This document shows, in pieces, positions 53,702 to 62,657 of a stretch of 64,000 nt of DNA. The notes below the pieces were generated by a model. It saw only the letters and a list, made by a program, of their open reading frames with translations, was not told where the DNA came from and searched no databases. Made by a program: the position numbers and the translations under genes. The DNA lies in the NCBI GenBank assembly GCA_964471595.1, contig CAYYGN010000010.1:1-64000 (forward strand). Reading direction: 5' to 3'. Each line of letters begins with the position of its first letter. Within the stretch, counting starts at the first letter, position 1. This DNA comes from JAGNXB01 sp964471595 (GTDB lineage Bacteria > Bacteroidota > Bacteroidia > Chitinophagales > Saprospiraceae).

Positions 53702-54478
53702 ATGAAGCAAGAATTCCCGGTCAAAGTGGATGGTAATTTCCGGTATATCGAGACCGGCGGTTCTGGTGAGGTGTTGATTCTGTTGCACGGTCTTTTTGGG
53801 GCCTTGAGCAACTTTGAGGGTATTCTGCGCCATTTGAGTCCGACGCATAATGTTTTGGTGCCCATTTTACCGATCTATGAGATGCCTTTGCTTCAGGTGT
53901 CTGTCAAGGGTTTGGTGGAGCATGTCCAACATTTTGTCGAATTCAAGGGATTCAGGAAGGTTCATGTTTTGGGCAACAGTTTGGGCGGACATGTCGCGAT
54001 TCTATTTACGCTCAACAATCCCGACAGGGTGAGTACACTTTGTTTGACGGGTAGCAGTGGTTTGTATGAAAGTGCTATGGGCAATACCTTTCCCAAGCGT
54101 GGAGACTATGAGTATATACGGAAGAAGACCCAGGAGACATTTTACAATCCGGATGTGGCTACCAAGGCTTTGATTGATGAAGTGTATGGTATCGTGAATG
54201 ATCGCTCCAAAGTTATTCGCGTGTTGGCCACGGCAAAAAGTGCCATCCGCCATAATGTGGGTGACCGGCTTTATCAGATTCAGTGTCCTACATTGTTGAT
54301 ATGGGGAAAGGAAGACATTGTGACACCTGTATTTGTGGCTCACAAATTCAACGATCTTATCGCCGGAAGTGAGTTGCATGTGTTGGAAAAATGCGGCCAT
54401 GCGCCCATGATGGAATTGCCCGATGCTTTCAATGAAATTCTCTATGCCTTTTTGAGGAGACATGCCGGAGAGGCCTGA
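53702..54478 (+). CDS. Alpha/beta hydrolase
   Basis: A 258-residue hydrolase with the nucleophile motif GNSLGGH near residue 96, HGLFG near 28, catalytic Asp in WGKEDIVTPV and His in EKCGHAPMMELPD. The ATG at 53702 follows a TATTTTTG element by 6 nt; an earlier in-frame TTG overlaps that element and is rejected. The strand is G/T-rich. Between this gene and thrB lie two parS sites. Confidence 0.88.
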   Translation: MKQEFPVKVDGNFRYIETGGSGEVLILLHGLFGALSNFEGILRHLSPTHNVLVPILPIYEMPLLQVSVKGLVEHVQHFVEFKGFRKVHVLGNSLGGHVAILFTLNNPDRVSTLCLTGSSGLYESAMGNTFPKRGDYEYIRKKTQETFYNPDVATKALIDEVYGIVNDRSKVIRVLATAKSAIRHNVGDRLYQIQCPTLLIWGKEDIVTPVFVAHKFNDLIAGSELHVLEKCGHAPMMELPDAFNEILYAFLRRHAGEA

Positions 54479-54604
54479 TGGCTTCTTGCGCCAGATTTTG
54501 GGAAGGGATACCTGAACGGAATGGCAACATGATGTTATTGCCGGGCTTACAGTACCTGTATGTTTATAATGACGGCAGATTCGTGGAGCCGGGTTACCCG
54601 TGCA

Positions 54605-54620
54605 TGTTTCACGTGGAACA
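54605..54620. other. parS site 1
   Basis: TGTTTCACGTGGAACA is the exact reverse complement of the B. subtilis parS consensus TGTTCCACGTGAAACA. ParB binds such sites near oriC to organise and segregate the origin. It lies in the 323-bp gap 54479-54801. Confidence 0.9.
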
Positions 54621-54782
54621 TGGACCGGATGCATTGACGTTGGACCATATCAATGCTAAAAATCATCGCCTTCATTACCGGGAGAAAAGCTGATTCACGA
54701 TGGCGTAAAAGTGGAGGGTGCTGGAAAGTCGCGGTTTATGGCATGCCAACCGCTGATTCTGAAGGCTTCCGAAAGGGTCAAT

Positions 54783-54798
54783 TGTTCCACGTGGAACA
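54783..54798. other. parS site 2
   Basis: TGTTCCACGTGGAACA is a perfect 16-bp palindrome differing from consensus at one position. It lies 178 bp from parS site 1 and 4 bp before the thrB stop. Confidence 0.85.
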
Positions 54799-54801
54799 TC
54801 T

Positions 54802-55737
54802 TCAAAGTCGCCGGGCACCCTCTTCATTTACCCTACTGAGGAACAGTCGACTTTCCAGGTTGTGATTCGCCAATGTTTTCTGCATGGCTATTCCGGCTTC
54901 TTCGGCCAGCAGGCTGTTTTCGAACAAAGCAAAGATGGCTGGTCCTGATCCGCTGATACTGCATCCCAGTGTATCAAATTGCCGGGCTGTTTCCTGGACT
55001 TCATAAAAGCCGGGGATGAAACTTGCTCTTTGGGGTTCAATCCAGGCATCCCGCAAGCTCCGGCGGATCAGCGGGAAATCTGATTGCCACAACCCATGGA
55101 TGAATCCAGCCAGGTTGGCGGTTTGGGCAACCACCGTTTCTACGGGGACATCTGGTTTCAATATTCCTCTTGATTGGCTGGTAATCAAGCGCAAATCAGG
55201 CAATACCACGCTGATAAACAGTCCTTTCGGGGTGGGTAGACGTTGAATGTCCGAGGTTGGACTGTCCCTCACCAATACAATTCCCCCCAACAGACAGGCA
55301 CATACATTATCTGCATACATACCACCGCTTACCTCTTTTTCAGCTTCCATGGCAAAGGGAAGCAATTCCAGTCGGGACAAGGGTCTACCCAGCAATTCAT
55401 TGACCGCCATGGCACCTGCAACTGCCGATGCCGCACTCCCACCCAAACCGCTCCCTACGGGGATACGTTTGTGCAGTTCCAAGGCAATGCCATGTCCATC
55501 GGGAGCCAGGGCCTTCCACACGGCTCTGGCCGCAATGCAGACGGCATTCCTTTCAGGATCTTCGGGCATTGCCGCAGATTGACCGGTCACTCCCGCCATT
55601 CGAATAGATGTTCCCGGCTCCTTCCACGCAATCACCTCATCGCCCGGATTTTCAAGGGCCAATCCCAGGATGTCGAATCCAACTGCCAGATTGGACAGGC
55701 TGGCAGGAGCGAAGATTTTGATCCCGGAAGGTTTCAT
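54802..55737 (-). CDS. thrB: Homoserine kinase
   Basis: A 311-residue GHMP kinase phosphorylating homoserine for threonine synthesis. ATP motif IPVGSGLGGSAASAV near residue 90; N-terminal FAPASLSNLAVGFDILG; C-terminal GCSISGSGPAIFAL. The ATG at 55737 lies 4 nt after TAACTTCG, one mismatch from TAnnTTTG. No thrA or thrC is adjacent. Its 3' end reaches the parS pair. Confidence 0.93.
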   Translation of the reverse strand: MKPSGIKIFAPASLSNLAVGFDILGLALENPGDEVIAWKEPGTSIRMAGVTGQSAAMPEDPERNAVCIAARAVWKALAPDGHGIALELHKRIPVGSGLGGSAASAVAGAMAVNELLGRPLSRLELLPFAMEAEKEVSGGMYADNVCACLLGGIVLVRDSPTSDIQRLPTPKGLFISVVLPDLRLITSQSRGILKPDVPVETVVAQTANLAGFIHGLWQSDFPLIRRSLRDAWIEPQRASFIPGFYEVQETARQFDTLGCSISGSGPAIFALFENSLLAEEAGIAMQKTLANHNLESRLFLSRVNEEGARRL

Positions 55738-55741
55738 TTCT

Positions 55742-55749
55742 CGAAGTTA
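55742..55749 (-). promoter_or_regulatory. Possible -7 element for thrB, leaderless
   Basis: TAACTTCG on the minus strand (one mismatch to TAnnTTTG), 4 nt before the ATG. Confidence 0.4.
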
Positions 55750-55774
55750 GCCGTGTACAAAGGCCTTTTCAGGT

Positions 55775-55936
55775 TTAATAAAACCAGGTTTTCAACCATC
55801 CCCACCATTCATGCCTCTTCATCCACATCCAAAGGACCATCCAAAAACCGGCAAAAAGCAGGATCAAACCGACATTCCGGCGGGTCTGCCGGTTTTTTTC
55901 CCGGCGATTTTTATATCGAAATACCTCTCTGGCCAT
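55775..55936 (-). CDS. Small membrane protein
   Basis: A 53-residue protein with a basic N terminus (REVFRYKNRREKNRQTRR) and a Trp-rich membrane segment (VGLILLFAGFWMVLWMWM). The ATG at 55936 overlaps the 3' end of the glycosyltransferase gene by 26 bp. Such short, single-pass proteins are easily missed; the charge pattern (positive inside) is as expected for a real one. Function unknown. Confidence 0.55.
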   Translation of the reverse strand: MAREVFRYKNRREKNRQTRRNVGLILLFAGFWMVLWMWMKRHEWWGWLKTWFY

Positions 55937-57080
55937 GTTGCTTATTCCTGTTTTTACCCGTGTCCAGGGATACCTCGCACAGTACTTTCCATACCATTTC
56001 GGCACTTGCCTCCCACCGGAATTTCTTCCTTTGCTCCCTTCCCTTATCGATCAGTTTTTCCCTTAAGCCGGACTCCGAGACCAGTCGTCTCATGGCTGTG
56101 GTTATCTCCTTCTCGCTATACGGATCCACCAGCAACGCGGCGGATCCGGCAACTTCCGGCATGGCACTCAACCCCGAAGTAATGACGGCCGTATCGCAGC
56201 TCATGGCCTCTGCAATCGGAATGCCAAAACCCTCGAAAAGGGATACATAGACCAACGCCGCAGAGGCCGAATACCACAATGGCAATTGCCCGCTTTGGTA
56301 ACCGACATGGTGGATATATGCCTTCCAGGGAGACTGATGCAGACGGGATTTGATTTCCCCGGACTTCCAGGCCATGCGTCCCAACAATACCAGATGATGC
56401 GGGTATCCAGTGTCCGACTTGAAGGCCTCGAACGACCGGATCAAACGCAGGATGTTTTTGCGGGGATGGAGGGCACCCACATATAGGAAAAAGGGTTGTC
56501 CCCGCGTTTCCGCATCTCTCAGCTGTTGACATTCGCGCTCGGATGCGGGTACAAAACCACTTCCCACACCATTATAGACCACCGTCAGCTTGTCTGCCGG
56601 AACTCCGCTGTCACGGAGGTCGGCGCCCGTAGCCTCGCTGACGGCCAGGACATGATCAGCGCGACGGAGGAATTTGGGCATGAAATACCGGTAATACATG
56701 CGCTGGGACAAGGATACATGCCGGGGAAAATGCTTGTAGGCAAGATCATGTACGGTCAAAACCGTGGGCACGGAGGTCCCAATGGACAGAAATCCATCCG
56801 GTGACCAAAAGACATCTGCCTGGTATCGTTTGAGCAAAACGGGCAAACGGAGTTCAAACCAGATCCAGAAGAGAAGCGGATGCCTTGCTGGGGGGAAAAC
56901 TCGGACACATTCCACATTGGGACCAAATACAAAAGAGGAATCCCATGCCCGGTCAAAAAAAAGGATAAAGGTGTCATTCGGGTGGGACAGCACCAACCGT
57001 CGGACGATCTCGCAGGTGTACCACCCGATCCCTTCCAGCTTTCCCCCCAGTAGCAAACGGGTGTTGACGGCAATGCGCAT
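55911..57080 (-). CDS. Glycosyltransferase (GT4 family)
   Basis: A 389-residue GT-B enzyme. N-terminal glycine-rich opening MRIAVNTRLLLGGKLEGIGWYT; donor-sugar site in EGFGIPIAEAMSCDTAVITSG near residue 285. No signal peptide. It would transfer a sugar from a nucleotide donor, probably in surface polysaccharide synthesis. It is divergent from nadB with 45 bp between starts. Confidence 0.88.
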   Translation of the reverse strand: MRIAVNTRLLLGGKLEGIGWYTCEIVRRLVLSHPNDTFILFFDRAWDSSFVFGPNVECVRVFPPARHPLLFWIWFELRLPVLLKRYQADVFWSPDGFLSIGTSVPTVLTVHDLAYKHFPRHVSLSQRMYYRYFMPKFLRRADHVLAVSEATGADLRDSGVPADKLTVVYNGVGSGFVPASERECQQLRDAETRGQPFFLYVGALHPRKNILRLIRSFEAFKSDTGYPHHLVLLGRMAWKSGEIKSRLHQSPWKAYIHHVGYQSGQLPLWYSASAALVYVSLFEGFGIPIAEAMSCDTAVITSGLSAMPEVAGSAALLVDPYSEKEITTAMRRLVSESGLREKLIDKGREQRKKFRWEASAEMVWKVLCEVSLDTGKNRNKQHGQRGISI

Positions 57081-57100
57081 GTAGCCTTGGCAGTGTTAGT

Positions 57101-57108
57101 TACCTTCG
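57101..57108 (+). promoter_or_regulatory. Possible -7 element for nadB
   Basis: TACCTTCG, one mismatch from TAnnTTTG, 17 nt before the TTG start at 57126. Confidence 0.4.
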
Positions 57109-57125
57109 CCAAAAATAACCCTGTC

Positions 57126-58724
57126 TTGCACAAGTCGGACATCCTCATCATTGGTTCGGGTATTGCCGGTCTTACCCTCGCCGTCAAATTGGCCCAGGCC
57201 AATCCGGATCTCACCATCCAGGTATTGACCAAAACGTCGGATGACGAAAGCAACACGCGATATGCACAAGGAGGCGTTGCCGCCGTGTGGGACCGGAAGC
57301 ACGATTCCTTCGAGAAGCACATCCACGATACCCTGGATGCCGGCGATGGCTTGTGCGATCCCGAGATCGTACGGATTGTCGTTACGGAAGGACCCTTGCG
57401 CGTCGAAGAGATCATTGCGTGGGGCACCCGTTTTGACAAGGAAGGGGATCAGGACTACAATCTGGGAAGGGAAGGGGGACATACGGAAAACAGAATCCTC
57501 CACTACAAAGATCTGACCGGCTGGGAGATCCAGCGCGCTCTGCTGCAGGAAGCCGAACGTCATCCCTCCATTCGTATTCTCGAGCACTACTTCACCATTG
57601 ACATCATTACCCAACATCACCTGGGATATAATGTCACCAGAGTGACGCCGGATATTACCTGTTATGGCGCCTATGCCCTCAACAAAGTGACCGGGCATAT
57701 CGAGACTTTCCTGGCCGGGCATACCGTCATTGCAGCAGGCGGTGCCGGTCAGGTGTATCGCCATACCACCAATCCAGTCATCGCTACGGGTGATGGCATG
57801 GCCATGGTTTACCGGGCCAAAGGAAGGGTACGCGACATGGAATTTGTCCAGTTTCATCCAACCAGCCTCTACAATCCGGCTGGAGAAAATCCTTCCTTCC
57901 TGATTTCCGAAGCGGTCAGAGGCTTTGGAGGCATCCTGCGCGCCAAGGACGGTGATGCCTTCATGAAACGCTATGATCCACGCGAAAGCCTCGCGCCCCG
58001 GGATATTGTGGCTCGTGCGATAGATAACGAATTGAAAATCAGGGGAGATGAGCATGTTTGCCTCGATTGTACCCATTTGGACCCCAAGGGATTTGAGGCG
58101 CACTTCCCTACGATTACGGCCAAATGCCTGCAAATGGGTATTGACCCTTCCCGCGACATGATACCGGTAGCCCCGGCCTGTCATTACATGTGTGGCGGAA
58201 TCCTTACCGACGCGTGGGGACGGTCCAGCATCCGAAATCTGTTCGCCTGCGGCGAGTGCACATCTACCGGATTGCATGGTGCTAACAGATTGGCTTCCAA
58301 CTCTTTATTGGAAGCCATGGTCTTTGCGCACCGGATTTTTCTCGCCTTGGAAGAAGCATCCGGAATTCCGGAGCCACCGCTTGTTCCCGACTGGAGCGCG
58401 GAAGGCACTACCGCACCCCGCGAAATGGTGTTGATCACCCAATCCCTCAAGGAGTTGAAGGAGATCATGACCAACTATGTCGGTATCGTACGATCAAACG
58501 TGCGTCTCAAAAGGGCGATGGATCGTCTGCACCTGTTGCATCGGGAAACCGAGGAACTCTACCACCAAACCACCCTTTCGCCCCAATTGTGTGAGTTGCG
58601 AAACCTGCTGACCATCGCTTACCTCGTGACCCGTTCTGCCACTCTTCGCCGGGAAAGTCGCGGCCTGCATTATACCACGGATTACCCGGAAAAACTCCCG
58701 TTCCTGGAATCTACCATTCTTTGA
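57126..58724 (+). CDS. nadB: L-aspartate oxidase
   Basis: A 532-residue FAD enzyme oxidising L-aspartate to iminoaspartate, the first step of NAD synthesis (nadC is at 33096). FAD motif IIGSGIAGLTLA near residue 6; VEFVQFHPTSLYNP-type region near 240; HYMCGGILTD near 345 with the active-site residues. The start at TTG 57126 (MHKSDILIIGSG) is favoured because the possible -7 element lies just upstream; an in-frame TTG at 57087 would place that element inside the gene. C-terminal helical domain complete. Confidence 0.93.
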   Translation: MHKSDILIIGSGIAGLTLAVKLAQANPDLTIQVLTKTSDDESNTRYAQGGVAAVWDRKHDSFEKHIHDTLDAGDGLCDPEIVRIVVTEGPLRVEEIIAWGTRFDKEGDQDYNLGREGGHTENRILHYKDLTGWEIQRALLQEAERHPSIRILEHYFTIDIITQHHLGYNVTRVTPDITCYGAYALNKVTGHIETFLAGHTVIAAGGAGQVYRHTTNPVIATGDGMAMVYRAKGRVRDMEFVQFHPTSLYNPAGENPSFLISEAVRGFGGILRAKDGDAFMKRYDPRESLAPRDIVARAIDNELKIRGDEHVCLDCTHLDPKGFEAHFPTITAKCLQMGIDPSRDMIPVAPACHYMCGGILTDAWGRSSIRNLFACGECTSTGLHGANRLASNSLLEAMVFAHRIFLALEEASGIPEPPLVPDWSAEGTTAPREMVLITQSLKELKEIMTNYVGIVRSNVRLKRAMDRLHLLHRETEELYHQTTLSPQLCELRNLLTIAYLVTRSATLRRESRGLHYTTDYPEKLPFLESTIL

Positions 58725-58741
58725 CAAAGGGTCTTTTGTCC

Positions 58742-59572
58742 CTATTGGGGACGCGCCGCTACTTCAAAGGAAAGGAAACCCCCTTCGTTGCGTACCTGAA
58801 CGGTCTCACGGGTGGCGCCTCCACGGTCCAGCAAGGTGGTGATCATGCGAATCCTGGTGTTTTCACGGAGCCAGCCTCCTTTGTAGTTGCCCGGCAACCG
58901 GACAGATGCCGGCGGTGCTCCGGCGGCAGACAAGGGTTGACCGGTATTCTCCTGATGTCGCACGACATAGAGTTGGGTATCATAATAGTCCAGACAAGCC
59001 GTCAAGTCTTCTTCCGGTACGTGATCAAACACATGGAGCTGATATCTTTCTACCAGGCCGCTGATCTTTTCAGCGTATTGCGGGTTGGTGGCGTAACCGC
59101 ATCGCTGGAGTCCGTTCGCCCATCCGCGGTAATCGGTCCGGTCAAGCTGAAACAACTCCTGGTAGCGGGGGCTGGTCATTAAGAAATCCGAATGATCGCG
59201 ATAACTGTCCGTAACACCTGCATAGCGGCGAAAGCAGGATTCCATCAACCGGCCATCAGGTCCAAAATCGTCATCGACGACGAGCAAGGTATCACCGATC
59301 CAGGAGGACTTGCACTTGATCCCGAAATGGTTGTTGCCATCTGTGGCCAGACGGCTCGTTCCTGATGCGGTTTCCAGCAGTCCCTGCGCGAGTTTGATGC
59401 TGGCCGGAATCCCGCTGAGGTACATTTCCTTGACGGCCAGTCCGGCATGTTCCCGGATATAGCGCTCCTGATTGGTCCAGACAGGATCGCTCATGTTGTC
59501 CTTCGACTGGCCTGCCGATGGGGTCCGAAATAGCAGGACGGCAATGATGAGTAAGACGAACCTCGTTTTCAT
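58742..59572 (-). CDS. Glucosaminidase-domain peptidoglycan hydrolase
   Basis: A 276-residue protein with a signal peptide (MKTRFVLLIIAVLLFRTPSAGQ). The glucosaminidase domain covers residues ~35-180: SIKLAQGLLETASGTSRLATDGNNHFGIKC with the catalytic Glu, then RYAGVTDSYRDHSDFL and GLQRCGYATNPQYA. It cleaves peptidoglycan glycan strands. The last ~70 residues are unrelated and may bind the wall. The ATG at 59572 is chosen by the signal peptide. Confidence 0.85.
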   Translation of the reverse strand: MKTRFVLLIIAVLLFRTPSAGQSKDNMSDPVWTNQERYIREHAGLAVKEMYLSGIPASIKLAQGLLETASGTSRLATDGNNHFGIKCKSSWIGDTLLVVDDDFGPDGRLMESCFRRYAGVTDSYRDHSDFLMTSPRYQELFQLDRTDYRGWANGLQRCGYATNPQYAEKISGLVERYQLHVFDHVPEEDLTACLDYYDTQLYVVRHQENTGQPLSAAGAPPASVRLPGNYKGGWLRENTRIRMITTLLDRGGATRETVQVRNEGGFLSFEVAARPQ

Positions 59573-59649
59573 GATCAGGGGTAATAGGGGTACAGGTATT
59601 GGAATACCTATACGCACGATCCGTCAACAGGTTACAGGAAGGGCTTGGG

Positions 59650-60411
59650 TCAGGCGTTGGATTTCTTCAGATAAGCGCCCAGGGCCATGGTCATGCTGCT
59701 AAACTCTGAAGTGGGTGCCTTGATGTTGATGTAGAGCCCTGCATCCTCGGCGGCTTTGAGGGTTTGGTCACCGAACACGGCAATCCGGGTCTCGTTCTGT
59801 TGGAAATCCGGAAAGTTGTCGAAAAGGGATTTGATACCCAGGGGACTGAAAAAAACCAGGACATCGTAGAAGATATCCCGGAGATCGGAGAGGTCGCTGC
59901 TGACGGTCTGATACATCATGGCCTCCACAAAGTTGAATTTGTTCTCCCTGAGATAGTTGGTCACTTCAGGCGCAGCCAGGTTACTGCAGGGGAGCAGGAA
60001 TCGCTCCTTGTCCCGGTGTTTGTGCAGCGGGTTTTTGAGGTCCATGATCGTTCTGGCACCAAAAAACACCTTGCGTTTGCGAAAGACAATGAACTTCTGA
60101 AGGTAGTTGGCAATGGATTCTGTCAGACAGAAATACTTGAGGTCCTCGGGGATTTTGTAACGAAGTTCCTCGCACATCCGGAAGAAATGATCCACCGCGT
60201 ACAAGCTGGTGAAAATGATGGCCGAATATTCTTCCGGGTAGATTTTGAAACGGCGGAATTCTTTGGCAGTCAGTCCTTCCACATGGATGAACGGGCGCCA
60301 GTCGATCGTAAGGGCGTAATCTTCTTCGAGTTGAAAGTAGGGCGATCGTTCAGGCTTCGGCTGGGAGACGAGGATCGTCTTTACCCGCTTATAAGTTTCC
60401 GATACTGCCAT
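59650..60411 (-). CDS. hemD: Uroporphyrinogen-III synthase
   Basis: A 253-residue two-domain alpha/beta enzyme making uroporphyrinogen III in heme synthesis. The opening MAVSETYKRVKTILVSQPKPERSPY and later VFFSPLGIKSLF and ALGAYLKKSN are typical of the Bacteroidota form. Catalysis does not depend on one obvious motif. It follows the DUF4271 gene by 19 bp on the same strand, an arrangement I recall in other Bacteroidota. Confidence 0.85.
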   Translation of the reverse strand: MAVSETYKRVKTILVSQPKPERSPYFQLEEDYALTIDWRPFIHVEGLTAKEFRRFKIYPEEYSAIIFTSLYAVDHFFRMCEELRYKIPEDLKYFCLTESIANYLQKFIVFRKRKVFFGARTIMDLKNPLHKHRDKERFLLPCSNLAAPEVTNYLRENKFNFVEAMMYQTVSSDLSDLRDIFYDVLVFFSPLGIKSLFDNFPDFQQNETRIAVFGDQTLKAAEDAGLYINIKAPTSEFSSMTMALGAYLKKSNA

Positions 60412-60430
60412 TTCCGGGAGCCATTACTGT

Positions 60431-61333
60431 TTACAACAGGGCGTGACCATCCGTCTGAAGCCATTTGAGAAGAACCAGAACGGGTGCCAATTCAACGGTG
60501 CAAAGATAGAGAAAAAAGTGTACAGGCCCTGAAGCCAGGTAGGGCAACCCGATCTGGAGGGCCCTGAGTACACGAAACAGAAGGTGCAGACAAATCCACC
60601 CCAGGGCCAGATAGAAAAAAACATCCCTCAGGGTATCCCCGGAGTAGCTCATCCCGATGTTCAAGGGAAACAATCCCATCCCCATGACAACATTGAACAA
60701 GCGGATCGAGAAACTGTAATGGGCCATGGGCCGGTTTAGGGGAAAGATGCGACCCGTGAGGTGAAGTACCAGATGTTTGGCCAGGAAATAGGCGGCTACG
60801 CCTCCGGCAAAGACCGGGAGCATAATGGGATTGTCACCCGGAAACTGCCCGTTGGTCCAACCGTTGACGGCCTGGTAAAGGAAAATACCTGCATTGGCAA
60901 AGAAGAACACATACCACAAGGACCAGGCTGCCCCGTATCCTTTGGTGCTTTCGCGTTGCAGTCCCAGGGTCAACTGGTCATTGATCGTGGCACGCCACCA
61001 CCTTCCTGTTTGAGTACGTCCGAGGTTGAACAGTAAGGTAGCGAGGATGAACAGGGCCAAATAGATCCAGAACAACAGACCGGGTGCATCCACGTATCGC
61101 AGATCGTCATAAGGCTGAAGAGCCGCATGGGGTTTGACGGTTTCGGGAAAAAAACCGAGGATGGCTTCGGCTTCATCACCGCGGATCAGCTCAAAGGGAT
61201 TTCGCTGGTTGAAGACCAATTCTTGTCGCTCTTCGAGGGTCAGCAGGTGACGCAACTCGAAGGGATTTCCTTGGGCATACAGCATCGGCCCAATCCCCGT
61301 CAATAACATGCAAAGGACGAATGTTCGACCCAT
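60431..61333 (-). CDS. DUF4271 membrane protein
   Basis: A 300-residue protein with a signal-like N terminus (MGRTFVLCMLLTGIGPMLYAQG) and about six hydrophobic helices in the second half, typical of DUF4271. Function unknown; the fixed neighbour hemD suggests a heme link, by inference. The ATG at 61333 is set by a perfect TACCTTTG 4 nt upstream. The gene is divergent from a histidine kinase with 55 bp between starts. Confidence 0.8.
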   Translation of the reverse strand: MGRTFVLCMLLTGIGPMLYAQGNPFELRHLLTLEERQELVFNQRNPFELIRGDEAEAILGFFPETVKPHAALQPYDDLRYVDAPGLLFWIYLALFILATLLFNLGRTQTGRWWRATINDQLTLGLQRESTKGYGAAWSLWYVFFFANAGIFLYQAVNGWTNGQFPGDNPIMLPVFAGGVAAYFLAKHLVLHLTGRIFPLNRPMAHYSFSIRLFNVVMGMGLFPLNIGMSYSGDTLRDVFFYLALGWICLHLLFRVLRALQIGLPYLASGPVHFFLYLCTVELAPVLVLLKWLQTDGHALL

Positions 61334-61337
61334 CCGG

Positions 61338-61345
61338 CAAAGGTA
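61338..61345 (-). promoter_or_regulatory. -7 element, leaderless, DUF4271-hemD operon
   Basis: TACCTTTG on the minus strand, 4 nt before the ATG at 61333. Confidence 0.6.
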
Positions 61346-61374
61346 GGCCCTGGGCCGCGTATGTGGAAAACCTG

Positions 61375-61382
61375 TATTTTCG
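61375..61382 (+). promoter_or_regulatory. Possible -7 element, leaderless, histidine kinase
   Basis: TATTTTCG (one mismatch), 6 nt before the ATG at 61389. Confidence 0.4.
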
Positions 61383-61388
61383 GGCAAC

Positions 61389-62657
61389 ATGTCCAATCGA
61401 ACGATTTGGCGGATCGTCTTCTTCGGGGCGATTTCCATCATTGGTATCCTGGCCTTCCAAATGTATTGGTTCCTTCGGGCCTGGGATTTCAAAGACCAGG
61501 AGTTCCATCAGAGGGTTCATATCGCGCTCATCAACGTCGCGCGCGAGATAGCCAGGTTCAACAAAAGCGAATTGCCCTCCTATGATCTGGTCAAAAAGCT
61601 CAACTCCCATTATTACGTCGTCAACGTCAATGATGCCATTGATGCCGGCGCATTGGAATTCTACCTGCGCAAGGAATTTGAAGCCGTTTCCCTGACGACC
61701 GACTTCGAGTACGCCATCTACGATTGCTCCTCCGATCAGATGGTGTACGGCAATTATGTGTCCTTTCACAACGAAGGCTCGGTTAATCCGCAAGCCGGCA
61801 ATCTCCCCAAGTACGATCAGTTCCTCTATTATTTTGGTGTGCGTTTTCCCGGGCGCACCACCCATATCATGGAGAATATGCCCGGCACTTTGATTTTTTC
61901 GGCCATTTTGCTCATTACCATTCTGTTCTTTGTCTATTCCCTATCCATTATCCTGCGCCAAAAACGCCTGTCCGAGTTGCAGAAGGATTTCATCAACAAC
62001 ATGACCCACGAATTCAAGACGCCCATTTCGACGATACGGATCAGCGCCGATGTCCTGATGAAGGATCCGCTCATTCGCAAGGAGGAACGTCTGCTGCGGT
62101 ATGCCACCATTATTGGCGAACAAAACCAGCGCCTCAATCACCAGGTGGAAAAAGTCCTGCAGTTGGCCCGGATCGAAAAGGGTTCTTTGCGCATCCATCC
62201 CGAGCCTCTCGATCTACATGAACTCCTGGGACAGGTGGTTTCAGGTGTCCAGGTCAAGGTGCAGGAACTGGGAGGACAACTGCGCATGGAATTGAATGCC
62301 CTTCGGACAAGGATACAGGCTGACCCGCTGCATTTGAGCAATGTAATTGCCAATTTGCTCGACAATGCCGTCAAGTATTGTCGCGAAGTCCCCGTCATCA
62401 CCATCCAGACCCGCAACATTCCTCAGGGTGTGCAACTCACCATCCACGATCAGGGCATAGGTATTCCAACTGCCGATCAACCCCGTATCTTTGGAAAGTT
62501 CTACCGTGTGTCGACCGGCAACGTGCACGATGTAAAAGGATTCGGACTGGGCCTGTATTATGTACGGACGGTTTGCCAGACCCACGGCTGGGACATTGAC
62601 CTCCGGAGCGAGGAAGGGCAGTATACCGCCATTACGATCACCATTCCATTGTCATGA
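61389..62657 (+). CDS. Sensor histidine kinase
   Basis: A 422-residue membrane kinase. Two membrane helices (~9-30 and ~168-188) flank a ~135-residue sensor region without a named domain. The phospho-acceptor is His207 in NNMTHEFKTPIS; the ATPase has NLLDNAVKYC near 325 and DQGIGIP plus GFGLGLYYVR. The pattern resembles RprX of Bacteroides. It overlaps the response regulator by ATGA. Signal unknown. Confidence 0.92.
   Translation: MSNRTIWRIVFFGAISIIGILAFQMYWFLRAWDFKDQEFHQRVHIALINVAREIARFNKSELPSYDLVKKLNSHYYVVNVNDAIDAGALEFYLRKEFEAVSLTTDFEYAIYDCSSDQMVYGNYVSFHNEGSVNPQAGNLPKYDQFLYYFGVRFPGRTTHIMENMPGTLIFSAILLITILFFVYSLSIILRQKRLSELQKDFINNMTHEFKTPISTIRISADVLMKDPLIRKEERLLRYATIIGEQNQRLNHQVEKVLQLARIEKGSLRIHPEPLDLHELLGQVVSGVQVKVQELGGQLRMELNALRTRIQADPLHLSNVIANLLDNAVKYCREVPVITIQTRNIPQGVQLTIHDQGIGIPTADQPRIFGKFYRVSTGNVHDVKGFGLGLYYVRTVCQTHGWDIDLRSEEGQYTAITITIPLS

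Noticed and set aside
54478..54693. Short plus-strand frame containing FHVEH
   Set aside because: The FHVEH peptide is only the translation of the parS site; the rest has no protein-like character.
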